Part shown: positions 44,681 through 52,299 of the stretch, piece after piece
How the letters are laid out: the number at the start of each line of letters is the position of its first letter
How positions within the stretch are numbered: the first letter of the stretch is position 1
Assembly (NCBI GenBank): GCA_018269075.1
Contig: JAFDVJ010000012.1
Span: 191,187 to 255,186, forward strand
DNA length: 64,000 bases
Reading direction: 5' to 3'
DNA from: Acidobacteriota bacterium
GTDB taxonomy: Bacteria > Acidobacteriota > Blastocatellia > Pyrinomonadales > Pyrinomonadaceae
Notes under the pieces: generated by a model
What the model saw: only the letters and a program-made list of their open reading frames with translations
Told to the model about the DNA's origin: nothing
The model's database searches: none
Program-made: the position numbers and the translations under genes

Positions 44681-45613
44681 ATGCGGAGAGTTCAGCTTTC
44701 GATCATCATTTTTCTGCTGATGTTCGCGATCCGCGCGACGGTCGCGGCAGAGGCGCCGTTCGTCGTCGTGCTCGGCGTCGCGCAGGACGCGGGCGTCCCG
44801 CAGATCGGCTGCGAATCGCCGTTCTGCCAGCGGGCGTGGAAGGACGCGAGCCTCCGGCGGCGGGTCGCGTCGCTCGCGCTCGTCGATCCGGCCGCGAAAA
44901 AACGCTGGCTTTTCGACGCGACGCCCGACTTCCCCGCCCAGTTCGAGACGCTCAAGGAAGTGACCGGCGATTACTCGAACGGGCTCGCCGGCATCTTCCT
45001 GACGCACGCGCATATCGGGCATTACACCGGGCTGATGTATCTCGGCCGCGAATCGATGAACGCCAGAGAGATCAAGGTTTACGCGATGCCGCGGATGAAG
45101 TCGATGCTCGAAACGAACGCGCCGTGGTCGCAGCTCGTCGGTCTAAAAAACATCGCGCTCGAGCCGTTGGCCGAAAATCGCGGCGTCGAGCTCGGCGACG
45201 GTCTGGTGATCGAAGCCGCGCGCGTGCCGCACCGCGACGAATTCTCCGAAACGGTCGGCTACTGGATCGGCTCCGGCCGGAAATCGCTGGCCTACGTGCC
45301 CGACATCGACAAATGGCAAAAATGGGAGCTGCCGCTCGACGAGGTCGTCCGGTCGAACGATTACGTCCTGATCGACGGCACGTTTTACGCCGACGGCGAG
45401 ATCGCGCGGCCGATGAGCGAAGTGCCGCACCCGTTCGTTACGGAGACGATGAGCCTGCTGAAAGATCTGCCGCCGGACGAGCGCACGAAGGTGTTTTTCA
45501 TCCATTTCAACCACACGAATCCGCTCGTGCAGGGCGACCGCGAGAAGATTCGCGAGGTCGAAAAGAACGGTTTCCATATCGCCTTCGAGGGCCAGAGGTT
45601 CAGTTTGAGATGA
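44681..45613 (+). CDS. PqqB-like metallo-beta-lactamase-fold hydrolase
   Basis: The 310-residue protein has a signal peptide (LSIIIFLLMFAIRATVA) and the PqqB-like start VVVLGVAQDAGVPQIGC, then LFDATPDFPAQFETL, LTHAHIGHYTGLMYLGRE, PDIDKWQKW and FIHFNHTNP. The HAHIGHYTG motif keeps two histidines of the usual HxHxDH set, but Ile-Gly-His replaces the Asp-His pattern, so metal binding may differ. PqqB hydroxylates a tyrosine in PQQ synthesis. No other pqq genes are present, and this copy is exported, so a different substrate is likely. The stop overlaps the tlyA start (ATGA). Confidence 0.78.
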   Translation: MRRVQLSIIIFLLMFAIRATVAAEAPFVVVLGVAQDAGVPQIGCESPFCQRAWKDASLRRRVASLALVDPAAKKRWLFDATPDFPAQFETLKEVTGDYSNGLAGIFLTHAHIGHYTGLMYLGRESMNAREIKVYAMPRMKSMLETNAPWSQLVGLKNIALEPLAENRGVELGDGLVIEAARVPHRDEFSETVGYWIGSGRKSLAYVPDIDKWQKWELPLDEVVRSNDYVLIDGTFYADGEIARPMSEVPHPFVTETMSLLKDLPPDERTKVFFIHFNHTNPLVQGDREKIREVEKNGFHIAFEGQRFSLR

Positions 45614-46350
45614 AACGCGAACGGATCGACAAGCTGCTCGTCGAACGCGGTCTCGCCGATTCGCGGGCCAAAGCGCAGGCGCTCGTGATGGCCGGCGTCG
45701 TGCTCGTCAACGAAAAACGGATCGAAAAACCGTCGGAAAGCTTCGCGCCGGACGCGCCGATCCGTCTCAAGGGAAACAGCGCCGAATCGAAATACGTCGG
45801 CCGCGGCGGTCTGAAGCTCGAAAAGGCGCTGATCGAATTTAATATTCGCCCAAACGAATATGTCTGCCTCGACGTCGGCGCCTCGACCGGCGGCTTTACC
45901 GACTGCCTGCTCCAAAACGGCGCGCGGAAAGTCGTCGCGGTCGACGTCGGCACAAACCAGCTCGTCTGGAAGCTGCGGAACGATCCGCGCGTCGAGGCCC
46001 GCGAAAACGTCAACGCCCGCTATCTGGCGCGCGCCGATTTCGCCGAGTCGTTCGATCTGATCGTGATGGACGTCTCGTTCATTTCGGTCACGAAGATCCT
46101 GCCGGCGCTGACCGGGCTTTTGAGCGAAAACGGCCGGATCGTCGTCCTGATCAAGCCGCAGTTCGAGGTCGGCCGGGGCGAGGTCGGCAAGGGCGGCATC
46201 GTCCGCGACGCCGAAAAACACGCCGGGGTAATCGATAAAATCAACGAATTCGCCGCCGGGATCGGGCTGACGGCCAAAGGCCTGACCGATTCGCCGATTC
46301 TCGGAGCCGACGGCAACCGCGAATTTCTGGCCGTTTATGAAAAAGTTTGA
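45610..46350 (+). CDS. tlyA: TlyA-type rRNA 2'-O-methyltransferase
   Basis: The 246-residue protein has an N-terminal S4 RNA-binding domain (RIDKLLVERGLADSRAKAQALVMAGVVLVN). An FtsJ-like methyltransferase follows (CLDVGASTGGFTDCLLQNGARKVVAVDVG, then IVMDVSFISVTKILPAL, and VLIKPQFEVGRGEVGKGGIVRD). TlyA methylates 16S and 23S rRNA ribose at cytidines, which affects capreomycin sensitivity. It is translationally coupled to the PqqB-like gene and overlaps the following small gene by 14 bases. Confidence 0.9.
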   Translation: MKRERIDKLLVERGLADSRAKAQALVMAGVVLVNEKRIEKPSESFAPDAPIRLKGNSAESKYVGRGGLKLEKALIEFNIRPNEYVCLDVGASTGGFTDCLLQNGARKVVAVDVGTNQLVWKLRNDPRVEARENVNARYLARADFAESFDLIVMDVSFISVTKILPALTGLLSENGRIVVLIKPQFEVGRGEVGKGGIVRDAEKHAGVIDKINEFAAGIGLTAKGLTDSPILGADGNREFLAVYEKV

Positions 46351-46522
46351 ACCGCAGGAAGAAAAGATCCCGAAAAGGCCTTCGCGGCTGGTCGAAGGCG
46401 TCGATTTCTATTACGAAAACGGGCTGATGGTGCTGACCGCGCATTTTCTCCGGGAGCGCGGCTACTGCTGCGAAAACGGCTGCCGTCACTGTCCGTACCG
46501 GGCGGTTGAAGATGATGAGTAG
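46337..46522 (+). CDS. DUF5522 cysteine-rich small protein
   Basis: The 61-residue protein ends with GYCCENGCRHCPYRAVEDDE. Its CC-x4-CRHCPY cluster is the signature of DUF5522, seen in short proteins of unknown role and likely to bind zinc or an iron-sulfur cluster. The ATG lies inside tlyA, so the two are co-translated. Confidence 0.75.
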   Translation: MKKFEPQEEKIPKRPSRLVEGVDFYYENGLMVLTAHFLRERGYCCENGCRHCPYRAVEDDE

Positions 46523-46530
46523 CTGATTTT

Positions 46531-46681
46531 TAACGCGAAGGCGCGAAGGCGCGAGGCCGCGAAGATTTGTAGATTTTTTTTCCCAATGCGGCGGGCCCGG
46601 CATTTTCGACCGAATCTCTTCACATCGAAAACTATCCCGAAAATCACCTGGCGTCTTTGCGCCTTCGCGTCTTCGCGTTAA
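46531..46681. repeat. Inverted 8-bp tandem element (GCGAAGGC type)
   Basis: TTAACGCGAAGGCGCGAAGG-type units start nine bases after the DUF5522 stop codon. A 95-base spacer follows, then CGCCTTCGCGTCTTCGCGTTAA (46658-46681). The arms pair over about 20 bases. It lies between convergent DUF5522 and arsR genes. Confidence 0.85.
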
Positions 46682-46685
46682 AAAT

Positions 46686-47147
46686 TTACAAAAGATACGT
46701 CGCCAGCTCCTCTTCTTCTTCCGCCGGCGGAGAAACCGGCTCGATTACATTCGTTTCGGCAAATCTAACCGGCTTCGGCGCACGCGCGAGCGTGACGGGC
46801 GCGGCCGGCGCGCAGCAGGCGGTCGCGAAACGAGCGTACTCCTGCCGCATTTTTTCCTCGGATTCGAGCCAGCGGAGCGTGTCGTCGAGGACCAGCGCAG
46901 CCATTTCATTGATCGGCCGGACGATTCGGTAGTGCATCCATTTGCCGTCGCGGCGCGCCTCGACGATGCCGGCGCCGCGCAGATAGGCGAGATGCCGCGA
47001 GATCTTCGGCTGGCTCTCACCGAGCACTTCCGTGAAAAAGCAGACGCAGACTTCGCCCTCGCGCATCAGATTCAGCAGCCGGAGCCGCGTTTTATCGGCC
47101 AGCGCCATAAAAAAAGTCTCCATATCGAAGAGAAAATCGTCGCTCAT
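46686..47147 (-). CDS. ArsR-family metalloregulator
   Basis: The 153-residue protein has a winged-helix core (ALADKTRLRLLNLMREGEVCVCFFTEVLGESQPKISRHLAYLRGAGIVEARRDGKWMHYRI). The EVCVC motif in helix 3 matches the arsenic-sensing ELCVCDL type, where cysteines bind As(III). Two more cysteines (ATACCAPA) lie near the C-terminus, followed by an acidic tail. It diverges from the arsI operon and probably represses it through the palindrome at 47218. Confidence 0.88.
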   Translation of the reverse strand: MSDDFLFDMETFFMALADKTRLRLLNLMREGEVCVCFFTEVLGESQPKISRHLAYLRGAGIVEARRDGKWMHYRIVRPINEMAALVLDDTLRWLESEEKMRQEYARFATACCAPAAPVTLARAPKPVRFAETNVIEPVSPPAEEEEELATYLL

Positions 47148-47180
47148 ACAAAAAAAATATCATAAAAAGCGAAAAATGTC

Positions 47181-47209
47181 TTGACAAAACCATTTCCGGC
47201 CAATATATT
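47181..47209 (+). promoter_or_regulatory. Sigma-70-type promoter of the arsI operon
   Basis: TTGACA (47181-47186), a 17-base spacer, then TATATT (47204-47209). Transcription would start near 47216, at the palindrome. This is close to a consensus housekeeping promoter. Confidence 0.8.
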
Positions 47210-47217
47210 CGCTATAA

Positions 47218-47239
47218 CATATACGTATAACCGTATATG
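47218..47239 (+). promoter_or_regulatory. Palindromic operator, probably for ArsR
   Basis: CATATACG-N6-CGTATATG is a perfect 8-6-8 inverted repeat covering the expected start of transcription. A further ATACG half-site follows at 47243. It is the best candidate for ArsR binding between the divergent arsR and arsI genes. Confidence 0.7.
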
Positions 47240-47262
47240 AAAATACGTAAAGGAGAAATTAT

Positions 47263-47715
47263 ATGAAAACACATCTTTCGATCAACGTCGAAAACATCGA
47301 AAAAAGCATCGAGTTCTATTCAAAAATGTTCGGGACGGAACCCGTCAAGATCAAGCCGGGCTACGCCAAGTTCGACATCAGCGATCCGCCGCTCAATTTT
47401 ACGATGAATCAGCGGGCGGCGGCGCCGGGCGGCTCGTTGTCGCATCTCGGACTGCAGGTCGCGTCGACCGCCGAAGTATTGGCGATCGGCGGTCGCTGGC
47501 GGGAAAACGGACTGCCGACGCTCGACGAGATGCAGACCGACTGCTGCTACGCGCTGCAGGACAAGATCTGGGTCAGCGACCCGGACGGCAATCGCTGGGA
47601 AGTCTTTACGGTGCTCGAAAACACGGAAGGCACGGAAAAGGCGGCCGCCGGCTGTTGCGTGCCCGCTTCGGAAACGGTTAGTATTACACGTTCGACAAAA
47701 ACGAATTGCTGTTAG
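47263..47715 (+). CDS. ArsI/CadI-family metalloenzyme
   Basis: The 150-residue vicinal-oxygen-chelate protein begins KTHLSINVENIEKSIEFYSKMFG and contains TDCCYALQDKIWVSDPDGNRWEVF. The DCCYA vicinal cysteines and the flanking His/Glu are the features of ArsI, a non-haem iron enzyme that cleaves the carbon-arsenic bond of methylarsenite; related CadI proteins respond to cadmium. The C-terminus has CCVPASE and ends with CC, possibly for metal capture. AGGAG precedes the ATG. It heads an operon with the PLP enzyme. Confidence 0.85.
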   Translation: MKTHLSINVENIEKSIEFYSKMFGTEPVKIKPGYAKFDISDPPLNFTMNQRAAAPGGSLSHLGLQVASTAEVLAIGGRWRENGLPTLDEMQTDCCYALQDKIWVSDPDGNRWEVFTVLENTEGTEKAAAGCCVPASETVSITRSTKTNCC

Positions 47716-47727
47716 GACCGAAAACAA

Positions 47728-48906
47728 ATGACGGAAAAATCCATCGAGACTCTCGCCGTACACGCCGGCGCGGAACCGGTCGAAAGACATTTCGGAGCCG
47801 TTTCCGTGCCGATCTACAACGCCGCGCTCTTCGCCTTCGCCGACGCCGAATCGGGCGCGCAGATTCATAATTACGAGGCCGAAGGCTATTTTTACAGCCG
47901 GCTCGGCAACCCGACGACCGACGCGCTCGAAAAGGCGCTGATGGAACTCGAAAAAGGCGCGGCCGCGCTCTGTTTCGCGTCGGGAATGGCCGCGATCACG
48001 ACGACGATCCTCGCGCTCGTCGAGGCGGGCGCGCATATCGTCGCGCCCGCCTCGCACTATGCGACGACCGGCTATTTTCTCGAGTTCCTACGCGAGAAAT
48101 TCACTGTCGAAACGACTTTCGTCGATGCGACCGACGCCGCCAATTACGAGCGCGCAGCCCGCGACGAGACGCGAATCTTCTACATCGAAACGCCCGCCAA
48201 CCCGACTTTGCAGATCACCGACGTCGCGGCCGTCGCGCGGGCGGCCCGCGCGAGGGGCGTCGTCTCGATCGCCGACAACACATTCGCGACGCCGTATAAT
48301 CAGAACCCGCTCGCGCTCGGCGTCGATCTCGTCGTCCACAGCGCGACGAAATATCTCGGCGGCCACAGCGACCTGTCGGCCGGCGCGCTCGTCGGAAGCG
48401 AAGATTTGGTCGAAAAAGTCCGCCATTCGACGATGAAACTGTTCGGCGGCGCGCTCGCGCCGAACACCGCCTGGCTCGTCCTGCGCGGCCTCAAGACACT
48501 CGCCGTCCGGATGGAAAAGCATAACGCCAACGCCGCGCGGATCGCCCGCTTTCTGTCCGAAAATCCGAAGGTCGCCGCCGTTCATCACCCGTCGCTCGAA
48601 ACGCATCCGAATCACGACGTCGCGCGGCGGCAGATGCGCGGGTTCGGCGGGATGATCGCCTTCGACATCGGCACGCTCGACGCCGGAAAGACATTTCTCA
48701 ATCATCTGAAGCTCTGCCGGATCGCGACCTCGCTCGGCGGCGTCGAAACGATCGTCCAGCATTCGGCGTCGATGACCAACGCCAACACGCCGCGGGAGCT
48801 CCGCGAAAAAGCCGGCATCACCGACGGCCTGATCCGCCTGTCGGTCGGCATCGAGAACGCCGACGACCTGATCGCCGATCTCGGGCAGGCGCTCGAAAAG
48901 ATTTAG
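47728..48906 (+). CDS. PLP-dependent gamma-lyase/synthase (Cys/Met metabolism family)
   Basis: The 392-residue protein belongs to the cystathionine gamma-synthase, methionine gamma-lyase and O-acetylhomoserine sulfhydrylase family. Visible are YSRLGNPTTDALEKALMELEKG, FASGMAAITTTILAL, the aldehyde-binding ETPANPTLQITD and IADNTFATPYNQNP, and the PLP lysine in HSATKYLGGHSD. The exact reaction cannot be told from sequence. It starts 12 bases after arsI, so it shares the arsenic-responsive promoter. A role in supplying thiol or sulfur compounds is possible, and inferred. Confidence 0.85.
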   Translation: MTEKSIETLAVHAGAEPVERHFGAVSVPIYNAALFAFADAESGAQIHNYEAEGYFYSRLGNPTTDALEKALMELEKGAAALCFASGMAAITTTILALVEAGAHIVAPASHYATTGYFLEFLREKFTVETTFVDATDAANYERAARDETRIFYIETPANPTLQITDVAAVARAARARGVVSIADNTFATPYNQNPLALGVDLVVHSATKYLGGHSDLSAGALVGSEDLVEKVRHSTMKLFGGALAPNTAWLVLRGLKTLAVRMEKHNANAARIARFLSENPKVAAVHHPSLETHPNHDVARRQMRGFGGMIAFDIGTLDAGKTFLNHLKLCRIATSLGGVETIVQHSASMTNANTPRELREKAGITDGLIRLSVGIENADDLIADLGQALEKI

Positions 48907-49063
48907 CGCCGCATATATTCGCTTAAACGAATCTATCTTCTTGCGACCCGTGTCGAAACGAAGTGGCCGCACGTTTTGCGATGATTGGATGATTTGAAGA
49001 TTAAAAAGCCCTGCGTCGTTCGCGATCTTTTCCGGCATCCGGCCAGATTCGCCGGCCAGCAAA

Positions 49064-49090
49064 AAAGCGGGAACCGTCGGTTCCCGCTTT
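49064..49090 (-). terminator. Rho-independent terminator for the AAA ATPase gene
   Basis: AAAGCGGGAACC and its exact complement (12 bp) flank a 3-base loop. On the minus strand a run of six T residues follows, 24 bases after the stop codon of the AAA gene. Confidence 0.9.
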
Positions 49091-49113
49091 CGTCGGCAGT
49101 TTTTCTTTCAAAA

Positions 49114-50316
49114 CTAGCTTTCCGAGTTTTCGCCGTTGCCGGAAGCCGCGGCCTGCGCCTGCGGGAGCGGGACGCCGATGCCGCCGGATCTGCCTTCGGG
49201 CTCCTCGTCGTCCTCGAAACCGCCGGCATCGCTGACGATCATCTTGCCGGTCTGTTTGGCAAAGGTCAGCTTGTCGTTCTCTTCGTCGAAATCGACCATC
49301 ACGAGATCGCCGGTTTCGACCTGCTCGGTCGCGACCAAATTCGACAGCGGGTAGACGAGAAATCTTTCGATCGCCCGTTTCAGATGACGCGCGCCGTATT
49401 TGAGATCGATGCCTTCCTTGAGCAGGAACTCTTTGGCTTCGTCCGTGCATTCGAAGATGAACTTCGTGCCGGCCGATTCGGTGATCCGCGCCTGGACGTC
49501 GCGCAGTTCGATGTCGAGAATCTGCCGCAGATGATGCTCGCGCAGGCTGCGAAAGACGACGACCTTGTCGATGCGGTTCATAAACTCCGGCGAAAACTTG
49601 CGTTTCGCGGCTTCGAGCGCCGTCCGGTAGATCTTCGTGTCGATCTCGGTGTCCTCGGACGCCTTGCCGGTCTTGGTCGGCGCAAAGCCGATGCCGCCGG
49701 AGATCATCTCCGACATCTCGCGCGCGCCGAGGTTCGACGTCATAATGACGACCGCCTTCGAAAAATCGACGCGGCGGTTGTCGCCGAGCGTCAGCGTCGC
49801 CTTATCGAGAATGCCGAGCAGCAGCTGCCAGAGCGAATCCGACGCCTTTTCGATCTCGTCGAAGAGGACGAAAGTCAGTTTGTTTTCCTCGGTGTGCGCC
49901 TTGTCGAGATTCTCCTGCGTGAGCATCGGCGACGTCTCGCGGTGGCCGAGATACCCCGGAGGCGAACCGATCAGCTTGGCGATCTCGTGCGAATGCTGGA
50001 ATTCGGCGCAGTCGATCTTGACGACCGCGTGCGGTTCGCCGAAGAGCACTTCGGCGGCCGCCTCGACGACGCGCGTCTTGCCCGAACCGGTCGGCCCGAG
50101 AAAAAGCATCGTGCCGATCGGACGCGCGGGATTGTTCATACCGGCCAGATAGATCTGAAACAGACCGCTCATCCGGCGGACGGCGCGCTCCTGACCGACG
50201 ATCCGCGCCGAAAGCTTTTCTTCGAACTCCTTCGCGCGCGGAGATTTCTGGTCGGGATCGAGCAGAATCATTTTCCCCGTAATTTGTTTCTTTTTCGTTG
50301 CCATTTCGTTTTTCAT
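49114..50316 (-). CDS. Single-AAA Clp-type ATPase
   Basis: The 400-residue protein has one AAA+ module related to the second domain of ClpA/ClpB. Its features are RIVGQERAVRRM at the start, Walker A GPTGSGKT, the PPGYLGHRE pore-1 motif, Walker B FVLFDEIEKAS, the sensor TSNLGAREM and a D2-small domain ending KRAIERFLVYPLSNL. It lacks ClpP-binding loops and the ClpB middle domain, and its tail is acidic (GFEDDEEPEGRSGG). It may unfold or disassemble proteins as a stand-alone machine. GAGGAG precedes the ATG. Its ATG overlaps a 76-codon upstream frame by four bases (ATGA). Confidence 0.82.
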   Translation of the reverse strand: MKNEMATKKKQITGKMILLDPDQKSPRAKEFEEKLSARIVGQERAVRRMSGLFQIYLAGMNNPARPIGTMLFLGPTGSGKTRVVEAAAEVLFGEPHAVVKIDCAEFQHSHEIAKLIGSPPGYLGHRETSPMLTQENLDKAHTEENKLTFVLFDEIEKASDSLWQLLLGILDKATLTLGDNRRVDFSKAVVIMTSNLGAREMSEMISGGIGFAPTKTGKASEDTEIDTKIYRTALEAAKRKFSPEFMNRIDKVVVFRSLREHHLRQILDIELRDVQARITESAGTKFIFECTDEAKEFLLKEGIDLKYGARHLKRAIERFLVYPLSNLVATEQVETGDLVMVDFDEENDKLTFAKQTGKMIVSDAGGFEDDEEPEGRSGGIGVPLPQAQAAASGNGENSES

Positions 50317-50543
50317 TCTCGTTTCTCCTCGCCAATTGTCAAACGCTTTAAACCGTAAAAGCGTTTCACTAAATCTAAGACGAATTTGTCAAAGCCGACT
50401 TGCCGAATACCGCGAAGCAAGTTCTTGCCTTCATTGATGATTTCAATAGATTTTTCGTTGGCTGGACTTCGGCGGACGTTTCGTCCAGATTGGAATGCAG
50501 AGCCGGTCCCGAGTATTACCGGCTCTGCATTATTGTTTAACAT
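50313..50543 (-). CDS. Possible small protein upstream of the AAA ATPase
   Basis: A 76-codon frame (start 50543) ends at the AAA gene start with an ATGA overlap. The C-terminal half, GFDKFVLDLVKRFYGLKRLT, could be amphipathic helix, but the first half reads through a 14-bp perfect hairpin (50494-50531) and has no protein-like character. A 9-bp hairpin (AAACGCTTT, 50343-50367) lies near its end. It may equally be the structured 5' leader of the AAA gene. Confidence 0.3.
   Translation of the reverse strand: MLNNNAEPVILGTGSAFQSGRNVRRSPANEKSIEIINEGKNLLRGIRQVGFDKFVLDLVKRFYGLKRLTIGEEKRE
50494..50531. terminator. 14-bp perfect hairpin in the AAA gene leader
   Basis: AATGCAGAGCCGGT and its complement flank a 10-base loop. 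TATTGTTTA follows on the plus strand. It could be a terminator for plus-strand transcripts or an attenuator-like structure in the minus-strand leader. Confidence 0.55.
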
Positions 50544-51047
50544 AAAAAGGTGAGGCGATGCAAGGAAAAGTCAATGTCGAGGATGAGAATTTCCGGCAAA
50601 GCTTAACACGCCATTCTGAGGATTTAATCGAGGGGTAGCCAAGATTGTCAATCAGTTCGTAAACGAAAGTCTTTTTTACAAGAGTGAAGAGTGTCAACGC
50701 CCTTTATCTGAGCAAGCGACGTGCCAGACAATCGGGCGGCTCGAAAAGTTTTTCGCCGGTTTTTCGGAAATGCTTATATATTAGCAATTTAGGGCGTTTT
50801 TTCGAGAAAAAACCGGAGCCCGTCGCCGATTTCGCGGGCTTCAGCGGGAAAAAAAGGCGATTCTCCTTAAACCCGGCGAGGAGAAACGCCGCACAATGTT
50901 GACCGGGTGCGGATTTTCTCCCTAACGACATTCGCCGTCTTATCGAAAAACTCAATCTCTCCAGACGTTTAAATCGATTGGGGCAAATTGCCTGCGCTCT
51001 TCCCGCGCACGGCGCCGGAAATCGTGCGCCCGCCAGCCGCCGTCACC
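50544..51047. other. Gene-poor region
   Basis: No supported gene was seen. A 26-codon frame at 50558-50638 (MQGKVNVEDENFRQSL...) follows GGTGAGG and could be a small peptide or a relic. TTCGT-AA-ACGAA and a T-run at about 50656-50680 make a weak terminator. The rest is mixed AT-rich and GC-rich sequence up to the 21-bp minisatellite. Confidence 0.4.
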
Positions 51048-51278
51048 CCGTTGCCAATGCGTTTCCGACCGTTGCCAATGCGTTTCCGACCGTTGCCAAT
51101 GCGAATTCTGCCGTTGCCAATACGTTTCCGACCGTTGCCAATACGTTTCCGACCGTTGCCAGTGCGTTTCCGACCGTTGCCAATGCGTTTCCGACCGTTG
51201 CCAATGCGAATTCTGCCGTTGCCAATGCGTTTCCGGCCATTGCCGATGCGCTTCCGACCGTTGCCGATGCAAATTCCG
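51048..51278. repeat. 21-bp minisatellite, eleven units
   Basis: Eleven head-to-tail 21-mers of the type CCGTTGCCAATGCGTTTCCGA run from 51048 to 51278. Variant ends (GAATTCTG instead of GTTTCCGA) recur at units 3 and 8, indicating block duplication. Because 21 is a multiple of three, several frames stay open and encode heptapeptides (ANAFPTV on the plus strand, IGNGRKR on the minus strand). No ribosome site or start makes any of these frames credible as a gene. Confidence 0.9.
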
Positions 51279-51452
51279 GCGAGCCTCAAAGCTTTGTCGT
51301 TTCCCTTCGTCGGGCTCATCCCGAGAGCGTGTTTTCCGGCTTCGTTTTCGGGGCGTTATGTAATCCGGCTGACAGAAGAAAACCGGCCTCCCGCGGTATC
51401 CTCTTTAATAAGATAAAAATCGACGATATTCCCCTTACTCGAAAAGAGATAT

Positions 51453-51806
51453 ATGAACAAGGAAATGATCAATATGGAACCTCTGTGCGAAACGTCCGAG
51501 AAGGGCGAAAAACTGTTCGTCAAAACCGAGATCGAGCAAATCGGGCTTGAAATCGGCCGCCGGATCGTCGAGGCCTTCGGCTATCTGCCGGATTCGGAAA
51601 TCGCCGTGCTTTTGAAAACCAACACCGAAACCGTCCGGAAATTCACCGAGGACGGCAGGCTGCCGCCGACCGAGATCCTGCTCGGAATTCACAAGCTGAC
51701 CGGCGCGTCGCTCGACTGGCTGCTGACCGGCCAAAACGCGCCCGCCAAGAAAATCGTCCCGCTGAGGCGCTACCGGCACCGCAAACAGCAGAGTCTCGCG
51801 GCCTAA
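51453..51806 (+). CDS. Phage CI-repressor-like HTH protein
   Basis: The 117-residue product contains GRRIVEAFGYLPDSEIAVLLKTNTETVRKFTEDGRLPPTEILLGIHKLTGASLDWLLTGQ, matching the N-terminal helix-turn-helix of phage CI-type repressors. It lacks the C-terminal cleavage/dimerisation domain. The tail is basic (KKIVPLRRYRHRKQQ). Such short proteins can be host regulators or remnants of mobile DNA. No other phage gene was seen. The next frame begins 32 bases later. Confidence 0.7.
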   Translation: MNKEMINMEPLCETSEKGEKLFVKTEIEQIGLEIGRRIVEAFGYLPDSEIAVLLKTNTETVRKFTEDGRLPPTEILLGIHKLTGASLDWLLTGQNAPAKKIVPLRRYRHRKQQSLAA

Positions 51807-51838
51807 AGCCCGGCGAATAAAAATAAATCGATAAAATT

Positions 51839-52108
51839 ATGAGCAGAAGCGACACGATCCTACCGGCCGTCGGCGGCGGCATTCTGGAAAAATTCGTCGG
51901 TCTTTTGCGCGACCGGACGCGCGTCACGCTGATGGACGGCTCGAAAATGCAGCACAACAATCTTCCCCCGAGCAGCTAGGGCGGGCTCCTCGGGATGTTC
52001 GGCATCCAGATCCACGTCCTGCCCGCCGGTTATAAATACGATCTCAAAACCCGCCGGCCGGTCGTTCCCGGCTTCCGGCAGAGCGCGCAGACGTTAAAAC
52101 GGCGCGCC
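51839..52108 (+). pseudogene. Unrecognised small gene interrupted by an in-frame TAG
   Basis: An ATG at 51839 opens 46 codons (MSRSDTILPAVGGGILEKF..., KMQHNNLPPSS) to a TAG at 51977-51979. The same frame then continues with protein-like sequence (GGLLGMFGIQIHVLPAGYKY, then DLKTRRPVVPGFRQSAQ) until it enters the REPIN element at 52137. The intact reading may have been one protein of about 90 residues with a later stop destroyed by the repeat. No family was recognised. It follows the HTH gene on the same strand. Confidence 0.4.
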
Positions 52109-52136
52109 GGCGGCCCGGCCGGGCAAAGCGCGGCGG

Positions 52137-52278
52137 CGGACCGGAGCGCTGGCCGTCCCGGCTGCCAACGCCGCGACAGCGCGAACGAACGTTTCATTTT
52201 CTGCGATATTCTAAGCCGTTGAAGCGTTTGACACCGCTGGCGCGGCGTTGGCAACCGGGACGGTTGCGCTCCAGTCCG
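52137..52278. repeat. REPIN-like element, copy 1
   Basis: Left end CGGACCGGAGC with an imperfect hairpin (GCTGGCCG, TCC, CGGCTGC). Right end is the inverted perfect hairpin GCAACCG-GGA-CGGTTGC followed by GCTCCAGTCCG. Between them lies GAACGAACGTTTCATTTT...GAAGCGTTTGACACCGCTGG. Length 142, one base more than copies 59008, 60021 and 62031. Confidence 0.8.
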
Positions 52279-52299
52279 CTTTCGCGGCCGGCGTTCCGC

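Noticed and set aside
51048-51278. Possible CRISPR array
   Set aside because: Units are directly adjacent with no unique spacers, so it is a minisatellite; no cas gene is present.
50978-51550. Open frames across the 21-bp minisatellite
   Set aside because: The repeat period of 21 keeps several frames open on both strands at once; none has a good start or non-repeat conserved part.
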